A stretch of 64,000 nt of DNA from Bacteroidales bacterium (GCA_015060385.1 SUYO01000001.1:1-64000), one strand, 5' to 3'. Positions 50,619 through 60,058 are shown, counted from the first letter of the stretch. Program-made: numbers and translations. Notes: generated by a model not told the origin, from the sequence alone.

Positions 50619-53594
50619 ATGAAAAGATCAAGGATTTCTACATTCGCATCGATCGTGTCTGCCGTATTTCTTGCGGGATCATGCGAAATCACTCTTCCGG
50701 AAGTATCCGGAGACCGGACAGAGACACTTCAGAAGACATCTACATTAAATCTGCGCATCAATTCCGGTACGGAAGCTAAAAGTTCCATATATCCGGATGA
50801 AGATGCTGTAAGCCACCTATATGTCATGGCATATAGGAAGGCTGATGGAAGGCTCATGAAGACCTGCTCCGGTACGTCTGCATCAGACGTAGAGATGGAA
50901 CTTACTGAAGGAGAATACAACATTTATGTGGCAGCCAACATGGAAGGGTTTGAAGCACCGTCTGAAGAAGGAGACATTGAATCCGCCCCTTATAAGATAA
51001 CAGCCTTCGCGGACCTGGACAAGGCCCTTCCAATGTGCTGGCATGGTTCTGTAAACCTTAAGGCCGGAGAAAGGACAACTGTACTGGTACGACTGTCAAG
51101 GCTTGTTTCAAAAGTAGGTCTGAGTGTAGAGATGGGGGTTCTGGAAGGACTTAGGATTTCATCTGTACGACTGCGCCAGGGGGCAGGATATCTAAGGCCG
51201 TTCATGAATGGAGGCAGCAGGATACTTTACGAAAATGAAGCTATGGACGGAGACTTCGCAAGCGAAGAAGACATAAGCAGACTGATGAAAGGAGAAAGCA
51301 TCTTCTTTTATGTAACAGAAAATTGTCAGGGAACGCTGCTTGAAGGAAATGATGATCCGTGGAAGAAAGTTCCTGAGAACATAGATGATGCGTCCGGGCT
51401 ATGTACCTATATCGAGATGACGGGAGAGTGGGATGAAACCGCATATTATGCGGGCAAGGTCACCTACCGTTTCTATCTTGGAGAAGACGCAGTCACGGAC
51501 TTCAATGTCCAAGGTAACAGCATACATAATCTGACATTATACCTTGAAGAAGACAGTCTGGAGAAGATCAGCTGGAAGATAGACTCTTCAGATATGAAAC
51601 CTGTACCATGGGAGGTTGAAACAAGTTTCAATAACAACTTTCACGGTCATGAGGAATTCTATGTGACAGAGAACATCCTGATTGAATTCACTCTGGACAG
51701 ACGTGCGCAGAAATACTGGGACAAGAAGGGCTTTGACTTCTCAATTGTCGGGGAGAGCAGACAGGGAAGGACAATCATCAGTTTCAACGACCCCATAGAC
51801 CTTGGCAACGGAAAGTTCGAGGCCATGGGTACATGCATGAGACCCGGAGACTATGACATCGTAATGATCGACAATGAAACCGGGGACATGGAATACATAC
51901 TTGCAAGCGGCACCGTACATGTACCGGAAATAGCAGCAAGTTATGATGACGTATTCACCGACAGTCCTGTAGATGAGTTTGATACGGAAAGTGAGTTTAC
52001 AATCAACGGAACCTGGAAGGATATCTGTCTCTATCTGACTGACAAGGACGGATATAATCTGAATCAGGGGCATTTCTACGGATGCGACTTCAGTATTTGC
52101 AACTGGGAGGTGGGATTAGTCAATGATACCTATGGGCATGACCTTATTGACGACGCCACAGTGGAAGTCTTTCATGGGGAATGCATGGATGACAGTTATG
52201 CAGTACGTTACAGGATAAGTTTTGTAAACGACGGAAAGAATTCCACATGGAACAGGATGCTGACGGAAAGTCTTGGAAACGGAGTGATAGATTTCGTTTA
52301 CAAGGAACTCGGTTCAGGAGCTGAGGGCAGACATGGACTGGGGCTCTATTGCGATGACATAGACGTCACGTTCAGACCGGTGCCGGAAGACAAGAAGAGC
52401 AAGCTCAAGACCGAATTCATGTACATGGTCAGAAATCCTTCAAACCTTCCGATTCTGATCAGCGGATTGAAACTGAACAGCATGGAAAGGATTCCAGGAC
52501 AGAATGGGGTATATCAGATACTGTGGCATGAGGTAGACAGATATACCTCGACCCAACCGCTGATGGTGTTCAAGATGCCTCATACATATTGCTCCCTGGA
52601 CTCTGACGGCGATACTTCAATCACTTTTGACGGGGAGCTGTGCTACGGAGCAAAGGACGACGGCCTCACTCAAGGATATGTACCGGACCAGCTGTCCATG
52701 TTCCACACATTTGATGTCAGACTTGCTCATCAGACTAACGGATGGGAGCCTCGTATAAACAGCACAGTGAATCTATACACTACAAACAACAACAGAACCC
52801 TCTACGGAATCCAGGGATATGTCAACTGCGGGGCTATCTTCCACACATATTCCACCACCCGGGAGTTGTTTGATGCCAACAACGGTCTGTACACAGACTT
52901 CACGACATACGGAGATATGCTGAGCAAGGATGCTGTTGAAAAGTTCAACAAGACGGTCGAACTGGATGTGATGATAAACGAGAACAACGAGCTGGTGGCT
53001 ACAGCATCAAGGGAAGCGACTTTGGACATATCCGTGTCAGGTACATTACACGGCCACATTAGATGCGTATCCGTTCAGCAGCCCGAACTGAACATATGGG
53101 GACATTACTTCAATGACACACAGAAATTCAGCAGCAGACAGACAATTACGGTAGGTTCAGTCCCTGTAGCAATTGACAATTCAGCCTTGGCAGATGCCTT
53201 TGAAGATATGCGTGACATAGAGTATTATTCATTACTCAACGCATTCGATACAGAGCAGTTCCGCACCGGAGACAGCAAAAGTACGACCATAAGAGAATAT
53301 CTGAAGCCCAATGGCCTTGACATAACCATTGAAGCATCATCAGCAGACGGAGCTCCTGTGGTAATACGCTTTTCCGGACAAACCACTTACGAACATAAGC
53401 TGAGTCCTGGAGTGAAATGGCCCATTGAAGAATCCGGATACGCAATCATGGTACCTTCGACGTACCCGCGCTATGACTCTGTTCTCCTTGGCTACGAATG
53501 TCCTCCGTCGTACACATTCATGGAAGAAACAATAAAGCTGAAACCCAAAGTCACATATGTCAATGCAAGGGACATATACTACATGATACCATAA
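50619..53594 (+). CDS. Large surface lipoprotein, Mfa2/DUF4906-like
   Basis: 991 residues from the ATG at 50619; the longer frame to 50493 crosses the repeat leader. Lipoprotein signal ends FLAGSC, cysteine at residue 22. The first 300 residues (LNLRINSGTEAKSSIYPDEDAVSHLYVMAYRK-type text, GEYNIYVAANM, VRLSRLVSKVGLSVE) resemble the fimbrillin-like N-terminus of FimB/Mfa2 anchors and DUF4906 proteins; the remainder is beta-rich with many aromatic and Asp/Gly residues. Probably exposed on the outer membrane, perhaps as an adhesin or fimbrial anchor. Codon use is more AT-leaning than that of neighbouring dnaK. Single-gene unit, closed by the 53599 terminator. Confidence 0.7.
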   Translation: MKRSRISTFASIVSAVFLAGSCEITLPEVSGDRTETLQKTSTLNLRINSGTEAKSSIYPDEDAVSHLYVMAYRKADGRLMKTCSGTSASDVEMELTEGEYNIYVAANMEGFEAPSEEGDIESAPYKITAFADLDKALPMCWHGSVNLKAGERTTVLVRLSRLVSKVGLSVEMGVLEGLRISSVRLRQGAGYLRPFMNGGSRILYENEAMDGDFASEEDISRLMKGESIFFYVTENCQGTLLEGNDDPWKKVPENIDDASGLCTYIEMTGEWDETAYYAGKVTYRFYLGEDAVTDFNVQGNSIHNLTLYLEEDSLEKISWKIDSSDMKPVPWEVETSFNNNFHGHEEFYVTENILIEFTLDRRAQKYWDKKGFDFSIVGESRQGRTIISFNDPIDLGNGKFEAMGTCMRPGDYDIVMIDNETGDMEYILASGTVHVPEIAASYDDVFTDSPVDEFDTESEFTINGTWKDICLYLTDKDGYNLNQGHFYGCDFSICNWEVGLVNDTYGHDLIDDATVEVFHGECMDDSYAVRYRISFVNDGKNSTWNRMLTESLGNGVIDFVYKELGSGAEGRHGLGLYCDDIDVTFRPVPEDKKSKLKTEFMYMVRNPSNLPILISGLKLNSMERIPGQNGVYQILWHEVDRYTSTQPLMVFKMPHTYCSLDSDGDTSITFDGELCYGAKDDGLTQGYVPDQLSMFHTFDVRLAHQTNGWEPRINSTVNLYTTNNNRTLYGIQGYVNCGAIFHTYSTTRELFDANNGLYTDFTTYGDMLSKDAVEKFNKTVELDVMINENNELVATASREATLDISVSGTLHGHIRCVSVQQPELNIWGHYFNDTQKFSSRQTITVGSVPVAIDNSALADAFEDMRDIEYYSLLNAFDTEQFRTGDSKSTTIREYLKPNGLDITIEASSADGAPVVIRFSGQTTYEHKLSPGVKWPIEESGYAIMVPSTYPRYDSVLLGYECPPSYTFMEETIKLKPKVTYVNARDIYYMIP

Positions 53595-53598
53595 AAAA

Positions 53599-53626
53599 GC
53601 TCCGGGGTCTTTCAGGACCCCGGAGC
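53599..53626. terminator. Terminator between the lipoprotein gene and prfA
   Basis: GCTCCGGGGTC (53599-53609) pairs with GACCCCGGAGC (53616-53626) around six bases. On the minus strand a run of six T follows, so it terminates prfA well and may also stop the lipoprotein transcript. Confidence 0.88.
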
Positions 53627-53634
53627 AATAATCT

Positions 53635-54717
53635 TTATTCAGCAGCCTTGAGACGTTCTGCATTCTCGGCGATCTGAAGCTGATCGATCACTTCCTGAAT
53701 GGCTCCGTCCATGAAGACCGGAAGATTGTACATCGTGTAGTTGATACGATGGTCGGTCACACGTGACTGAGGGTAGTTGTATGTACGGATCTTTGCAGAC
53801 CTGTCACCACCTGCCACCATGGTCTTTCTCTTAGCGGAGATCTCGGCAAGATACTTCTCATACTCCATGTTATAGAGTCGTGTACGGAGCTCCTGAAGAG
53901 CCTTGTCAAAGTTCTTGAGCTGTGACTTCTCGTCCTGACACTGTACCACGAGACCTGTAGGGATGTGGGTAAGACGGATTGCTGAGTATGTCGTGTTCAC
54001 AGACTGTCCTCCGGGACCTGACGAGCAGAATGTATCCTTACGGATATCGTTCATGTTGAGCTCGATATCGAATTCGTCAGCCTCAGGAAGAACTGCAACC
54101 GAAGCAGCAGAAGTATGCACACGGCCCTGGGTCTCGGTCTGAGGCACACGCTGTACACGGTGCACGCCTGACTCGTACTTGAGGACTCCATATACACCGT
54201 CTCCAGAGACCTTGCACACGATTTCCTTGAAACCGCCCGCAGCACCTTCCGCCTGGCTTGTGATCTCCATCCTCCAGCCACGTGTCTCGATGAACTTCGA
54301 ATACATGCGGAAGAGGTCTCCTGCAAAGATTGCAGCCTCGTCTCCGCCTGAACCGCCTCGGATTTCAAGGATGGCGTTCTTGCTGTCCTGAGGATCGGCA
54401 GGGATAAGAAGGAGCTTGATCTTCTCTTCCCATTCAGGAAGCGTAGGCTCGATCTCGGCTATCTCTTCCTTGGCCATTTCCCTGAGGTCCTCATCCTTTT
54501 CGGTAGCAAGGATATCCTTGGCCATCTCATAATTCTCAAGTATCTTCTTGAATTCGTTTCCAGCTTCGATGATAGGAGTAAGTTCCTTGTACTCCTTGTT
54601 CAGCTGGACGAATTTCTTCATATCCGAAATCACCTCAGGATCAGAAAGCTGTTCCTGAAGCGCCGCATATTTCTCCTGAAGGCCCAATACCTTCTCCAAA
54701 AGTGAATTGTCTGCCAT
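53635..54717 (-). CDS. prfA: Peptide chain release factor 1
   Basis: 360 residues, the usual length. Recognises UAA/UAG and releases the peptide. HRVQRVPQTETQGRVHTSAASVAVLPE holds the RF1 PxT codon-recognition element (here PQT); SSGPGGQSVNTTYSAIRLTH holds the GGQ motif. Helical N-terminal domain for ribosome interaction. Seven bases downstream of the GNAT-like gene, probably co-transcribed. Confidence 0.97.
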   Translation of the reverse strand: MADNSLLEKVLGLQEKYAALQEQLSDPEVISDMKKFVQLNKEYKELTPIIEAGNEFKKILENYEMAKDILATEKDEDLREMAKEEIAEIEPTLPEWEEKIKLLLIPADPQDSKNAILEIRGGSGGDEAAIFAGDLFRMYSKFIETRGWRMEITSQAEGAAGGFKEIVCKVSGDGVYGVLKYESGVHRVQRVPQTETQGRVHTSAASVAVLPEADEFDIELNMNDIRKDTFCSSGPGGQSVNTTYSAIRLTHIPTGLVVQCQDEKSQLKNFDKALQELRTRLYNMEYEKYLAEISAKRKTMVAGGDRSAKIRTYNYPQSRVTDHRINYTMYNLPVFMDGAIQEVIDQLQIAENAERLKAAE

Positions 54718-54724
54718 ATGTATT

Positions 54725-55846
54725 TTATTTTATCTTCTTTATCCAGCAGCGGCGACGCAGCCATAGCTCATGCTCATATCTGGCCCACACGTTTACCGCT
54801 GTATTTGTCTCAATCTGAGGATTAGCCAAAGCCCATCTGGCTCCGCAATCCCCGAACTGTCTTGCCATCTGTCCATGGAAGACGGCTGAAATTCCGGTAT
54901 TCTGCCATTTCGGAGCAGCTCCTTCCAGCATAAGGTCCACATTCGTGAAGTCATTCATGGCCTTGAGCACATGATACCAGCCGAACGGGAAGAGTCTTCC
55001 GCGTGCCTTCTGCATCGCCCGTGACAGACAAGGTATCGAGATACCGAAAGCCGCCACCTCATCTTCAGAGTCCATCAGCACGCAGCACAGACGGCTGTCC
55101 AGCTGTCCCATGATCTGATCGATCTCTTCCTCTATCTCATCCTCTGTAAACGGTATGAAGTTATATACCGTTCCATCATAACATTCGTTGTATGTCCGGA
55201 AGAACTTTCTGACCATGTCACGATCCTTCTTCAAAGCATCAAAATCCGCCACACGAAGATTGTAACGCTGCATCAGCCTGTCGGAAATAGCCCTGAGCTT
55301 GTCATCCTCCCCCTGGTCCGCCGGCATCCTGTACTGGATCCAGTCACATTCCTTCTCAAAACCCAAAGCCCTGACAATATCCGCATAATACGGATAGTTG
55401 TACAGGCATGAGAACGGAGCAAGCTTGTCAAATCCTTCAACCAGCATACCCTGACGGCCAAGCGTATTGTAATAGAGAGGACCGTGTATTTCGTCCATTC
55501 CCTGTTCCTTCGCCCATGTCTCAGCCACATCGAAAAGCGCACGGGCGACTTCAATGTCATTGATGAGGTCGAACCATCCGAAACGCACCCTTCGTGTGCC
55601 GTACTTTTCGTTGTATCTCGGGTTGATCATCGCACATATGCGGCCCACGGTCTTTCCTGACTCATCCTCAGCCAGCCACATGCGCCGCTTGCAATATTTC
55701 AATGGAGCCGAGTGCATCAGGTCATGTTCCTGTCCCTTGTGAAGAGGAGGTACATACTGGTCACATCCTTTATAAAGAACCTCCGGAAATCTTATGAACT
55801 TCCTGAGATCCCTCCTGCTTACGACTTCTCTGACCTTATACAACAT
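54725..55846 (-). CDS. GNAT-like acyltransferase family protein
   Basis: 373 residues. A Bacteroidota-typical protein with an N-terminal RRDLRKFIRFPEVLYKG, a GNAT-like strand-helix (VGRICAMINPRYNEKYG, VRFGWFDLINDIEVARALFDVAETWAKEQGMDEIHGP) and a second half with GRLFPFGWYHVLKAM and the ending EHELWLRRRCWIKKIK. It looks like two fused GNAT-type folds. The substrate is unknown. A -7 element lies four bases upstream of the ATG. Followed by prfA. Confidence 0.7.
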   Translation of the reverse strand: MLYKVREVVSRRDLRKFIRFPEVLYKGCDQYVPPLHKGQEHDLMHSAPLKYCKRRMWLAEDESGKTVGRICAMINPRYNEKYGTRRVRFGWFDLINDIEVARALFDVAETWAKEQGMDEIHGPLYYNTLGRQGMLVEGFDKLAPFSCLYNYPYYADIVRALGFEKECDWIQYRMPADQGEDDKLRAISDRLMQRYNLRVADFDALKKDRDMVRKFFRTYNECYDGTVYNFIPFTEDEIEEEIDQIMGQLDSRLCCVLMDSEDEVAAFGISIPCLSRAMQKARGRLFPFGWYHVLKAMNDFTNVDLMLEGAAPKWQNTGISAVFHGQMARQFGDCGARWALANPQIETNTAVNVWARYEHELWLRRRCWIKKIK

Positions 55847-55850
55847 CCTG

Positions 55851-55858
55851 CAAATATA
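55851..55858 (-). promoter_or_regulatory. -7 element of the GNAT-prfA operon, four bases from ATG
   Basis: TATATTTG on the minus strand, then CAGG, then ATG (55846). The TTTGCAGGATG string is the same as before mazG. Predicts a leaderless mRNA. Confidence 0.6.
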
Positions 55859-55886
55859 CTAATAAATTGTCATGTTCAACGGAGTT

Positions 55887-56621
55887 TCACTCCTGAGGCT
55901 CCACTTTTTTCATAAGGTGCTGAACAGCAGCCTGGGCACATACGCAGCCGAAGACGGCGGGGATGTATGAGATGGTGCCGACCTGAGATTTCTTGTTGCG
56001 GTCCTCGCATGGAACTATCGACTCCTTGTCGGGAAGTTCCTCCGAGAAGACAACCTGGAATCCCTTCTTAATTCCCATGTACCTTAACCGTTTGCGTACG
56101 ATGTAGGCCAGCGGGCAGTTGAACGACTTGGAGACATCGGCCAGACGCACCTTGGTCGCATCGAACTTTGCTCCCGCACCCATCGAAGACACAAGAGGGA
56201 TACCGTTGTCCATGCAGTACTTGATCAGATGGAGCTTAGGGGAAAGCGTGTCTATCGCATCGACAAGAAAGTCGATCTTATATGAGCCCAAGACCTCACC
56301 GGCCTTTTCAGCCTCCAGATACTCCTTTATCACTGTCAGGTCAAGTTCGGGATTTATGTCCATCAGGCGCTCTGCAAGCACGTCGCACTTCGCTCTTCCG
56401 ACCGTAGAGTCGAGAGCGAGGAGCTGACGGTTCTTGTTGGTCCGGGACACATCGTCGCTGTCCAGGATGATCAGATGCCCTATTCCCGCACGGACGATCA
56501 TTTCCGCGGCATAGCCGCCTACGCCGCCCACGCCGATCACAGCTACGGTAGAGTTGCGGAAATGGTCGAGCATCTCCTCCCCTACCAGCATAGCCGTCCT
56601 TTCCTGCCAGTCGTACATCAT
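55887..56621 (-). CDS. tcdA: tRNA threonylcarbamoyladenosine dehydratase (TcdA/CsdL)
   Basis: 244 residues. E1-like ThiF-family enzyme that uses ATP to cyclise t6A37 in tRNA to ct6A. VAVIGVGGVGGYAAEMIVRAG near residue 27 is the nucleotide loop, LDSDDVSRTNKNRQLLA near 53 the adenylation site, and DAIDTLSPKLHLIKYC near 116 the family pattern. It starts within the last bases of mazG (four-base overlap). TcdA rather than MoeB/ThiF is indicated by length and by the C-terminal FGCVCAQAAVQHLM. Confidence 0.9.
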   Translation of the reverse strand: MMYDWQERTAMLVGEEMLDHFRNSTVAVIGVGGVGGYAAEMIVRAGIGHLIILDSDDVSRTNKNRQLLALDSTVGRAKCDVLAERLMDINPELDLTVIKEYLEAEKAGEVLGSYKIDFLVDAIDTLSPKLHLIKYCMDNGIPLVSSMGAGAKFDATKVRLADVSKSFNCPLAYIVRKRLRYMGIKKGFQVVFSEELPDKESIVPCEDRNKKSQVGTISYIPAVFGCVCAQAAVQHLMKKVEPQE

Positions 56622-57439
56622 AGTCCCTTGGCTTTTCCCTCGTCCCAGATGGCATCCATCTCGGCCAGGGTCATGTCTGTCAGATTGCGTCCCTGACGGA
56701 TCGTATGTTCCTCAAGATATGTGAAACGACGCCTGAATTTGGCGCAGGTACGTTCAAGGGCTGTATCAGGGTTCAAGCCGTAGAGCCTTGCGGCATTTAC
56801 GGTAGCGAAGAGGAAGTCTCCAAGTTCGTCTTCAGCACGGTCGTATGCAGCAGCCTTCTCCTCCGGGGTCTGAGCTGCAGCCATGGCATCAAGTTCGGCC
56901 TGATACTCGCCCATCTCTTCCTTTACCTTGTCCCAGACATCCTCCTTCTTTTCCCAGTCAAAGCCTACTCCACGGGCCTTGTCCTGCATACGGTAAGCCT
57001 TAAGAAGCGGAGGAAGACCGTCAGGAACTCCTGAGAGCACGGTCTTGTTTCCGTCCTTCTCGGTGGTCTTGAGCATCTCCCACTGCTTTATCACATCCTC
57101 TGCGCCTCCCACCTCTGCAGAAGAGAAGACATGGGGATGGCGGTATATGAGCTTGTCGCACAGGAAGTTTATGACATCCACTATATCGAAATGCTGTTTT
57201 TCCTCGCCGATCTTGGCATAGAAGATAACATGAAGAAGCACGTCTCCAAGCTCCTTGGAAAGCTCGTGTTCCTGACCTTTCAGAATCGCGTCGCTCAGTT
57301 CATAGACCTCTTCGAGGGTCTGTGGACGGAGCGACTCGTTGGTCTGTTTCCTGTCCCAGGGGCATTTCTCCCTGAGTTCATCCAATATGTCCAGGATTCT
57401 TCCGAATGCCTGAAGCTTTTCTTCTCTTGTATGTATCAT
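56618..57439 (-). CDS. mazG: Nucleoside triphosphate pyrophosphohydrolase MazG
   Basis: 273 residues with two tandem MazG domains. Hydrolyses non-canonical and damaged NTPs to NMP and PPi. First domain CPWDRKQTNESLRPQTLEEVYEL and SKELGDVLLHVIFYAKIGE; second EDELGDFLFATVNAARLYGLNPDTAL, which carries the better preserved metal-binding acidic set. Co-transcribed with tcdA through a four-base overlap. A -7 element sits four bases before its ATG. Confidence 0.95.
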   Translation of the reverse strand: MIHTREEKLQAFGRILDILDELREKCPWDRKQTNESLRPQTLEEVYELSDAILKGQEHELSKELGDVLLHVIFYAKIGEEKQHFDIVDVINFLCDKLIYRHPHVFSSAEVGGAEDVIKQWEMLKTTEKDGNKTVLSGVPDGLPPLLKAYRMQDKARGVGFDWEKKEDVWDKVKEEMGEYQAELDAMAAAQTPEEKAAAYDRAEDELGDFLFATVNAARLYGLNPDTALERTCAKFRRRFTYLEEHTIRQGRNLTDMTLAEMDAIWDEGKAKGL

Positions 57440-57443
57440 CCTG

Positions 57444-57451
57444 CAAAGTTA
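57444..57451 (-). promoter_or_regulatory. -7 element of mazG-tcdA, four bases from ATG
   Basis: TAACTTTG on the minus strand, then CAGG, then ATG (57439). Predicts a leaderless mRNA. Confidence 0.6.
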
Positions 57452-57471
57452 GCAATTCTGCAAAAAATAAC

Positions 57472-57479
57472 TATCTTTG
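57472..57479 (+). promoter_or_regulatory. -7 element of the CoA-transferase gene
   Basis: TATCTTTG, 19 bases before the ATG at 57499; back to back with the mazG promoter. Confidence 0.58.
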
Positions 57480-57498
57480 GCAAGATAATCACATAATC

Positions 57499-58806
57499 AT
57501 GCGCAAGGAGATTAATTTCGTATCAGCCGATGAGGCCGTAAAGGCGGTAAAGTCAGGCGACCATGTCCATTTCAGCAGCGTAGCAAGCGCTCCACGTATC
57601 CTGATAGAGGCCCTCTGCAGAAGAGGAGAGGCAGGAGAGCTGCAGGATGTACGCATCCACCATCTTCACACTGAAGGAGCAGCCCCTTATACCGATCCAA
57701 AGTTTGAAGGCGTATTCTTCCATCAGGCATTCTTCGTAGGAGCCAACGTGCGAAAAAGCGTTCAGGCAGGATATTCGGACTATATCCCGGTGTTCCTCAG
57801 CGAGACCCAGAAACTATACCGCTGCGGAGCACTCAGATGCGACGTAGCGATGATCCAGGTTTGTCCTCCGGACAAGCACGGATATGTATCACTCGGTACA
57901 TCGGTGGATGCGACGCTCGCTGCCATCGAATGTGCCAAGACCGTGATTGCGGTCGTGAATCCGAATGTCCCGCGTGCATGGGGAGACGCGATGATCCCTA
58001 TGGACATGATCGATATCTTCGTGGAAGGAAACGACCCTCTCGAACCGGCACATTTCAGCGAGCCGAACGAGGTGGAGACCGCAATCGGAAAGCATTGTGC
58101 AGCCCTCATAGATGACGGAGCATGCCTTCAGATGGGTATCGGAGCAATTCCTAATGCAGTACTCGCCCAGCTCGGAAACCACAAGAACCTCGGAGTACAT
58201 ACTGAAATGTTCGCGGACGGCGTGCTCGAACTTGTCGAGAAAGGCGTCATAAACGGTTCGAACAAGGTCACCGACAAGGGCAAGCTGGTATCCACCTTCC
58301 TCATGGGTTCCCAGAAATGCTATGACTTCATCGACGACAACCCTATGGTTGCGATGATGGATGTCGGCTACACCAACGACCCTTATGTGATCTCACGCAA
58401 CCCTAAGATGACAGCCATAAACTCGGCGGTGCAGATAGACCTTACAGGTCAGGTCTGTGCGGATTCGATAGGTACAAGATTCCATTCTGGAGTCGGCGGT
58501 CAGGTTGACTTCATCTATGGAGCGTCTCTCGCACCTCAGGGCAAGGCCATCATCGCCATGCCTTCGACAACCAACAAGGGAGGCAGCAAGATAGCTCCTG
58601 TCATCATCGAGGGCGGTGGAGTCGTTACCACCAGACCTCATGTGCATTATGTGGTTACGGAGTACGGCGCAGTGGACCTCTACGGAAGGTCTATGCAGGA
58701 GCGCGCAAAGCTTCTCATCAGCATCGCCCATCCTGACCATCGCGAAGCTCTCGACCGCGCTGCCTTCGAACGCTTCGGCGGCCACTACCACGCAGTGAAA
58801 CTCTAA
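57499..58806 (+). CDS. Acetyl-CoA hydrolase/CoA-transferase family protein
   Basis: 435 residues from the ATG at 57499. Two-domain CoA-transferase of the acetyl-CoA hydrolase/4-hydroxybutyrate CoA-transferase group, moving CoA between acids through a glutamyl-CoA intermediate. DHVHFSSVASAPRILIEAL near residue 20, QMGIGAIPNAVLAQLGNHKNLGVHTEMFADG near 212-242 (catalytic Glu in HTEMF), FHSGVGGQVDFIYGASLAPQGKAIIAMPST near 330. May equilibrate acetate with butyrate or succinate, complementing the ackA-ptb-buk genes at 18-21 kb. The exact substrate pair is undecided. Confidence 0.9.
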   Translation: MRKEINFVSADEAVKAVKSGDHVHFSSVASAPRILIEALCRRGEAGELQDVRIHHLHTEGAAPYTDPKFEGVFFHQAFFVGANVRKSVQAGYSDYIPVFLSETQKLYRCGALRCDVAMIQVCPPDKHGYVSLGTSVDATLAAIECAKTVIAVVNPNVPRAWGDAMIPMDMIDIFVEGNDPLEPAHFSEPNEVETAIGKHCAALIDDGACLQMGIGAIPNAVLAQLGNHKNLGVHTEMFADGVLELVEKGVINGSNKVTDKGKLVSTFLMGSQKCYDFIDDNPMVAMMDVGYTNDPYVISRNPKMTAINSAVQIDLTGQVCADSIGTRFHSGVGGQVDFIYGASLAPQGKAIIAMPSTTNKGGSKIAPVIIEGGGVVTTRPHVHYVVTEYGAVDLYGRSMQERAKLLISIAHPDHREALDRAAFERFGGHYHAVKL

Positions 58807-58824
58807 GGCATCCCCCATAAAGCT

Positions 58825-58950
58825 ACTGTGCTCTGAGTGCAAGGTTTCTTGCACTCAGAGCACAGTGATTTTATGCAACTCCCTACCCATCAATGACTTA
58901 AGCACACACCAAATGCGTTGACTCTTAAAATTTCTGCACTCAGCGCACAG
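58825..58950. repeat. Extragenic hairpin repeat with a third detached arm
   Basis: A perfect 19-bp stem (58825-58843 against 58848-58866) with a GTTT loop. A third copy of the arm, TGCACTCAGCGCACAG (58935-58950), matches 15 of 16 bases. It occupies the 196-base gap between the convergent CoA-transferase and mltG genes, which holds nothing else recognisable. No T-run. Confidence 0.75.
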
Positions 58951-59002
58951 ATTCGGGCAAACGAGTTAGAGAAAGAGTGGAAACAGACCGTTGAACGGGA
59001 AG

Positions 59003-60058
59003 CTACTTGGTGGCAGCGGCTTTGGCCTTGTTACGGGCGGTAAGGGCGCGCTGGAACTTCCGGGCGTTCTGGAGATGTTCGCTGTAGGTCACTGCGAAAC
59101 GGTGGGTTCCGTCAAATTCCTCGCTTGCACAGAAATAGATGTATCCATGCTTTGCTGGATTCAAGACTGCATCCAGACAGGCCTTAGGCGGCACATTGAT
59201 TGGGGCAGGCGGAAGACCCACATACTTATAGGTATTGTATGGAGAATCGACCTTCAGATGCTTCTTGAGAATACGATCAAGCTTATAGTCATAACAGAAG
59301 GCAATGGTAGGATCCGCCTGGAGCTTCATCTTCTTCTTGTAACGGTTAAGGTAGACTCCTGCTATGACAGGATACTCGAAATCCTTGAGGGTCTCACCGC
59401 TGACGATGGAAGCCATGGTCGATACCTGCATCCTGCTGAGTCCCTGAGCCTTAGCCTTGGCATCACGCTCCGGGGTCCAGAATGCATCATACTCCTTCTT
59501 GAGACGGTCGAAGATATCCTCTACAGATGCCGTCCAGTACATCTGATATGTATCTGGCAGGATCAGTGTAAAGACATTTTCAGGAGTAAAGCCGTAGCCT
59601 TTCAGGAAGTCTGCCGAATCCAGAGCCTGGGCCACTGAAGCCGAATCCACCATCATCTGGGTACTTATCTTCTTTGCTATGCGACCTTTGTTGCGCATCG
59701 TGCCTGACAGGACGAGATTCTGCGGGGTCTGCCAGCCGAAGACAAGCATCCTTGCTACATAGACACTTGGAAAAGATGGCTCGATCACATAGCGGCCGGG
59801 CTTCATCTTGGAAGCGACCTCCAGCTTCTTGAAGCAACGCTCGATGCTCCTGGGACGAAGCACGCCTGCTCCTGTCTGAAGGGAATCGATCACCTGAGCA
59901 ACTGTCGTCTCCGGACGCACATACAGCACATAATCCTCCGTAAAGTTAGGTTTCTTGTTATCGCTGTAATAAATGCCGAACACATAGCCTGCAACGCCTG
60001 CAAGCAGGGCGAGAATGGCAAAGCCCCATATTGTAATCTTAATTCTTACTGTCATCAC
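59003..60058 (-). CDS. mltG: Endolytic murein transglycosylase MltG
   Basis: 351 residues. One N-terminal membrane anchor (IWGFAILALLAGVAGYVFGIYY) and a YceG-like domain in the periplasm that cuts nascent glycan strands. Signatures: LPDTYQMYW near residue 168, ASIVSGETLKDFEYPVIAGVYLNRYKKKM near 216-244, LQADPTIAFCY and the GLPPAPINVPPKACLDAVLNP ending region. The usual SIVEKET-type motif reads SIVSGET here (59393-59401), losing the first glutamate but keeping the second. Starts in a four-base overlap with the glucosaminidase gene. Confidence 0.92.
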   Translation of the reverse strand: MMTVRIKITIWGFAILALLAGVAGYVFGIYYSDNKKPNFTEDYVLYVRPETTVAQVIDSLQTGAGVLRPRSIERCFKKLEVASKMKPGRYVIEPSFPSVYVARMLVFGWQTPQNLVLSGTMRNKGRIAKKISTQMMVDSASVAQALDSADFLKGYGFTPENVFTLILPDTYQMYWTASVEDIFDRLKKEYDAFWTPERDAKAKAQGLSRMQVSTMASIVSGETLKDFEYPVIAGVYLNRYKKKMKLQADPTIAFCYDYKLDRILKKHLKVDSPYNTYKYVGLPPAPINVPPKACLDAVLNPAKHGYIYFCASEEFDGTHRFAVTYSEHLQNARKFQRALTARNKAKAAATK

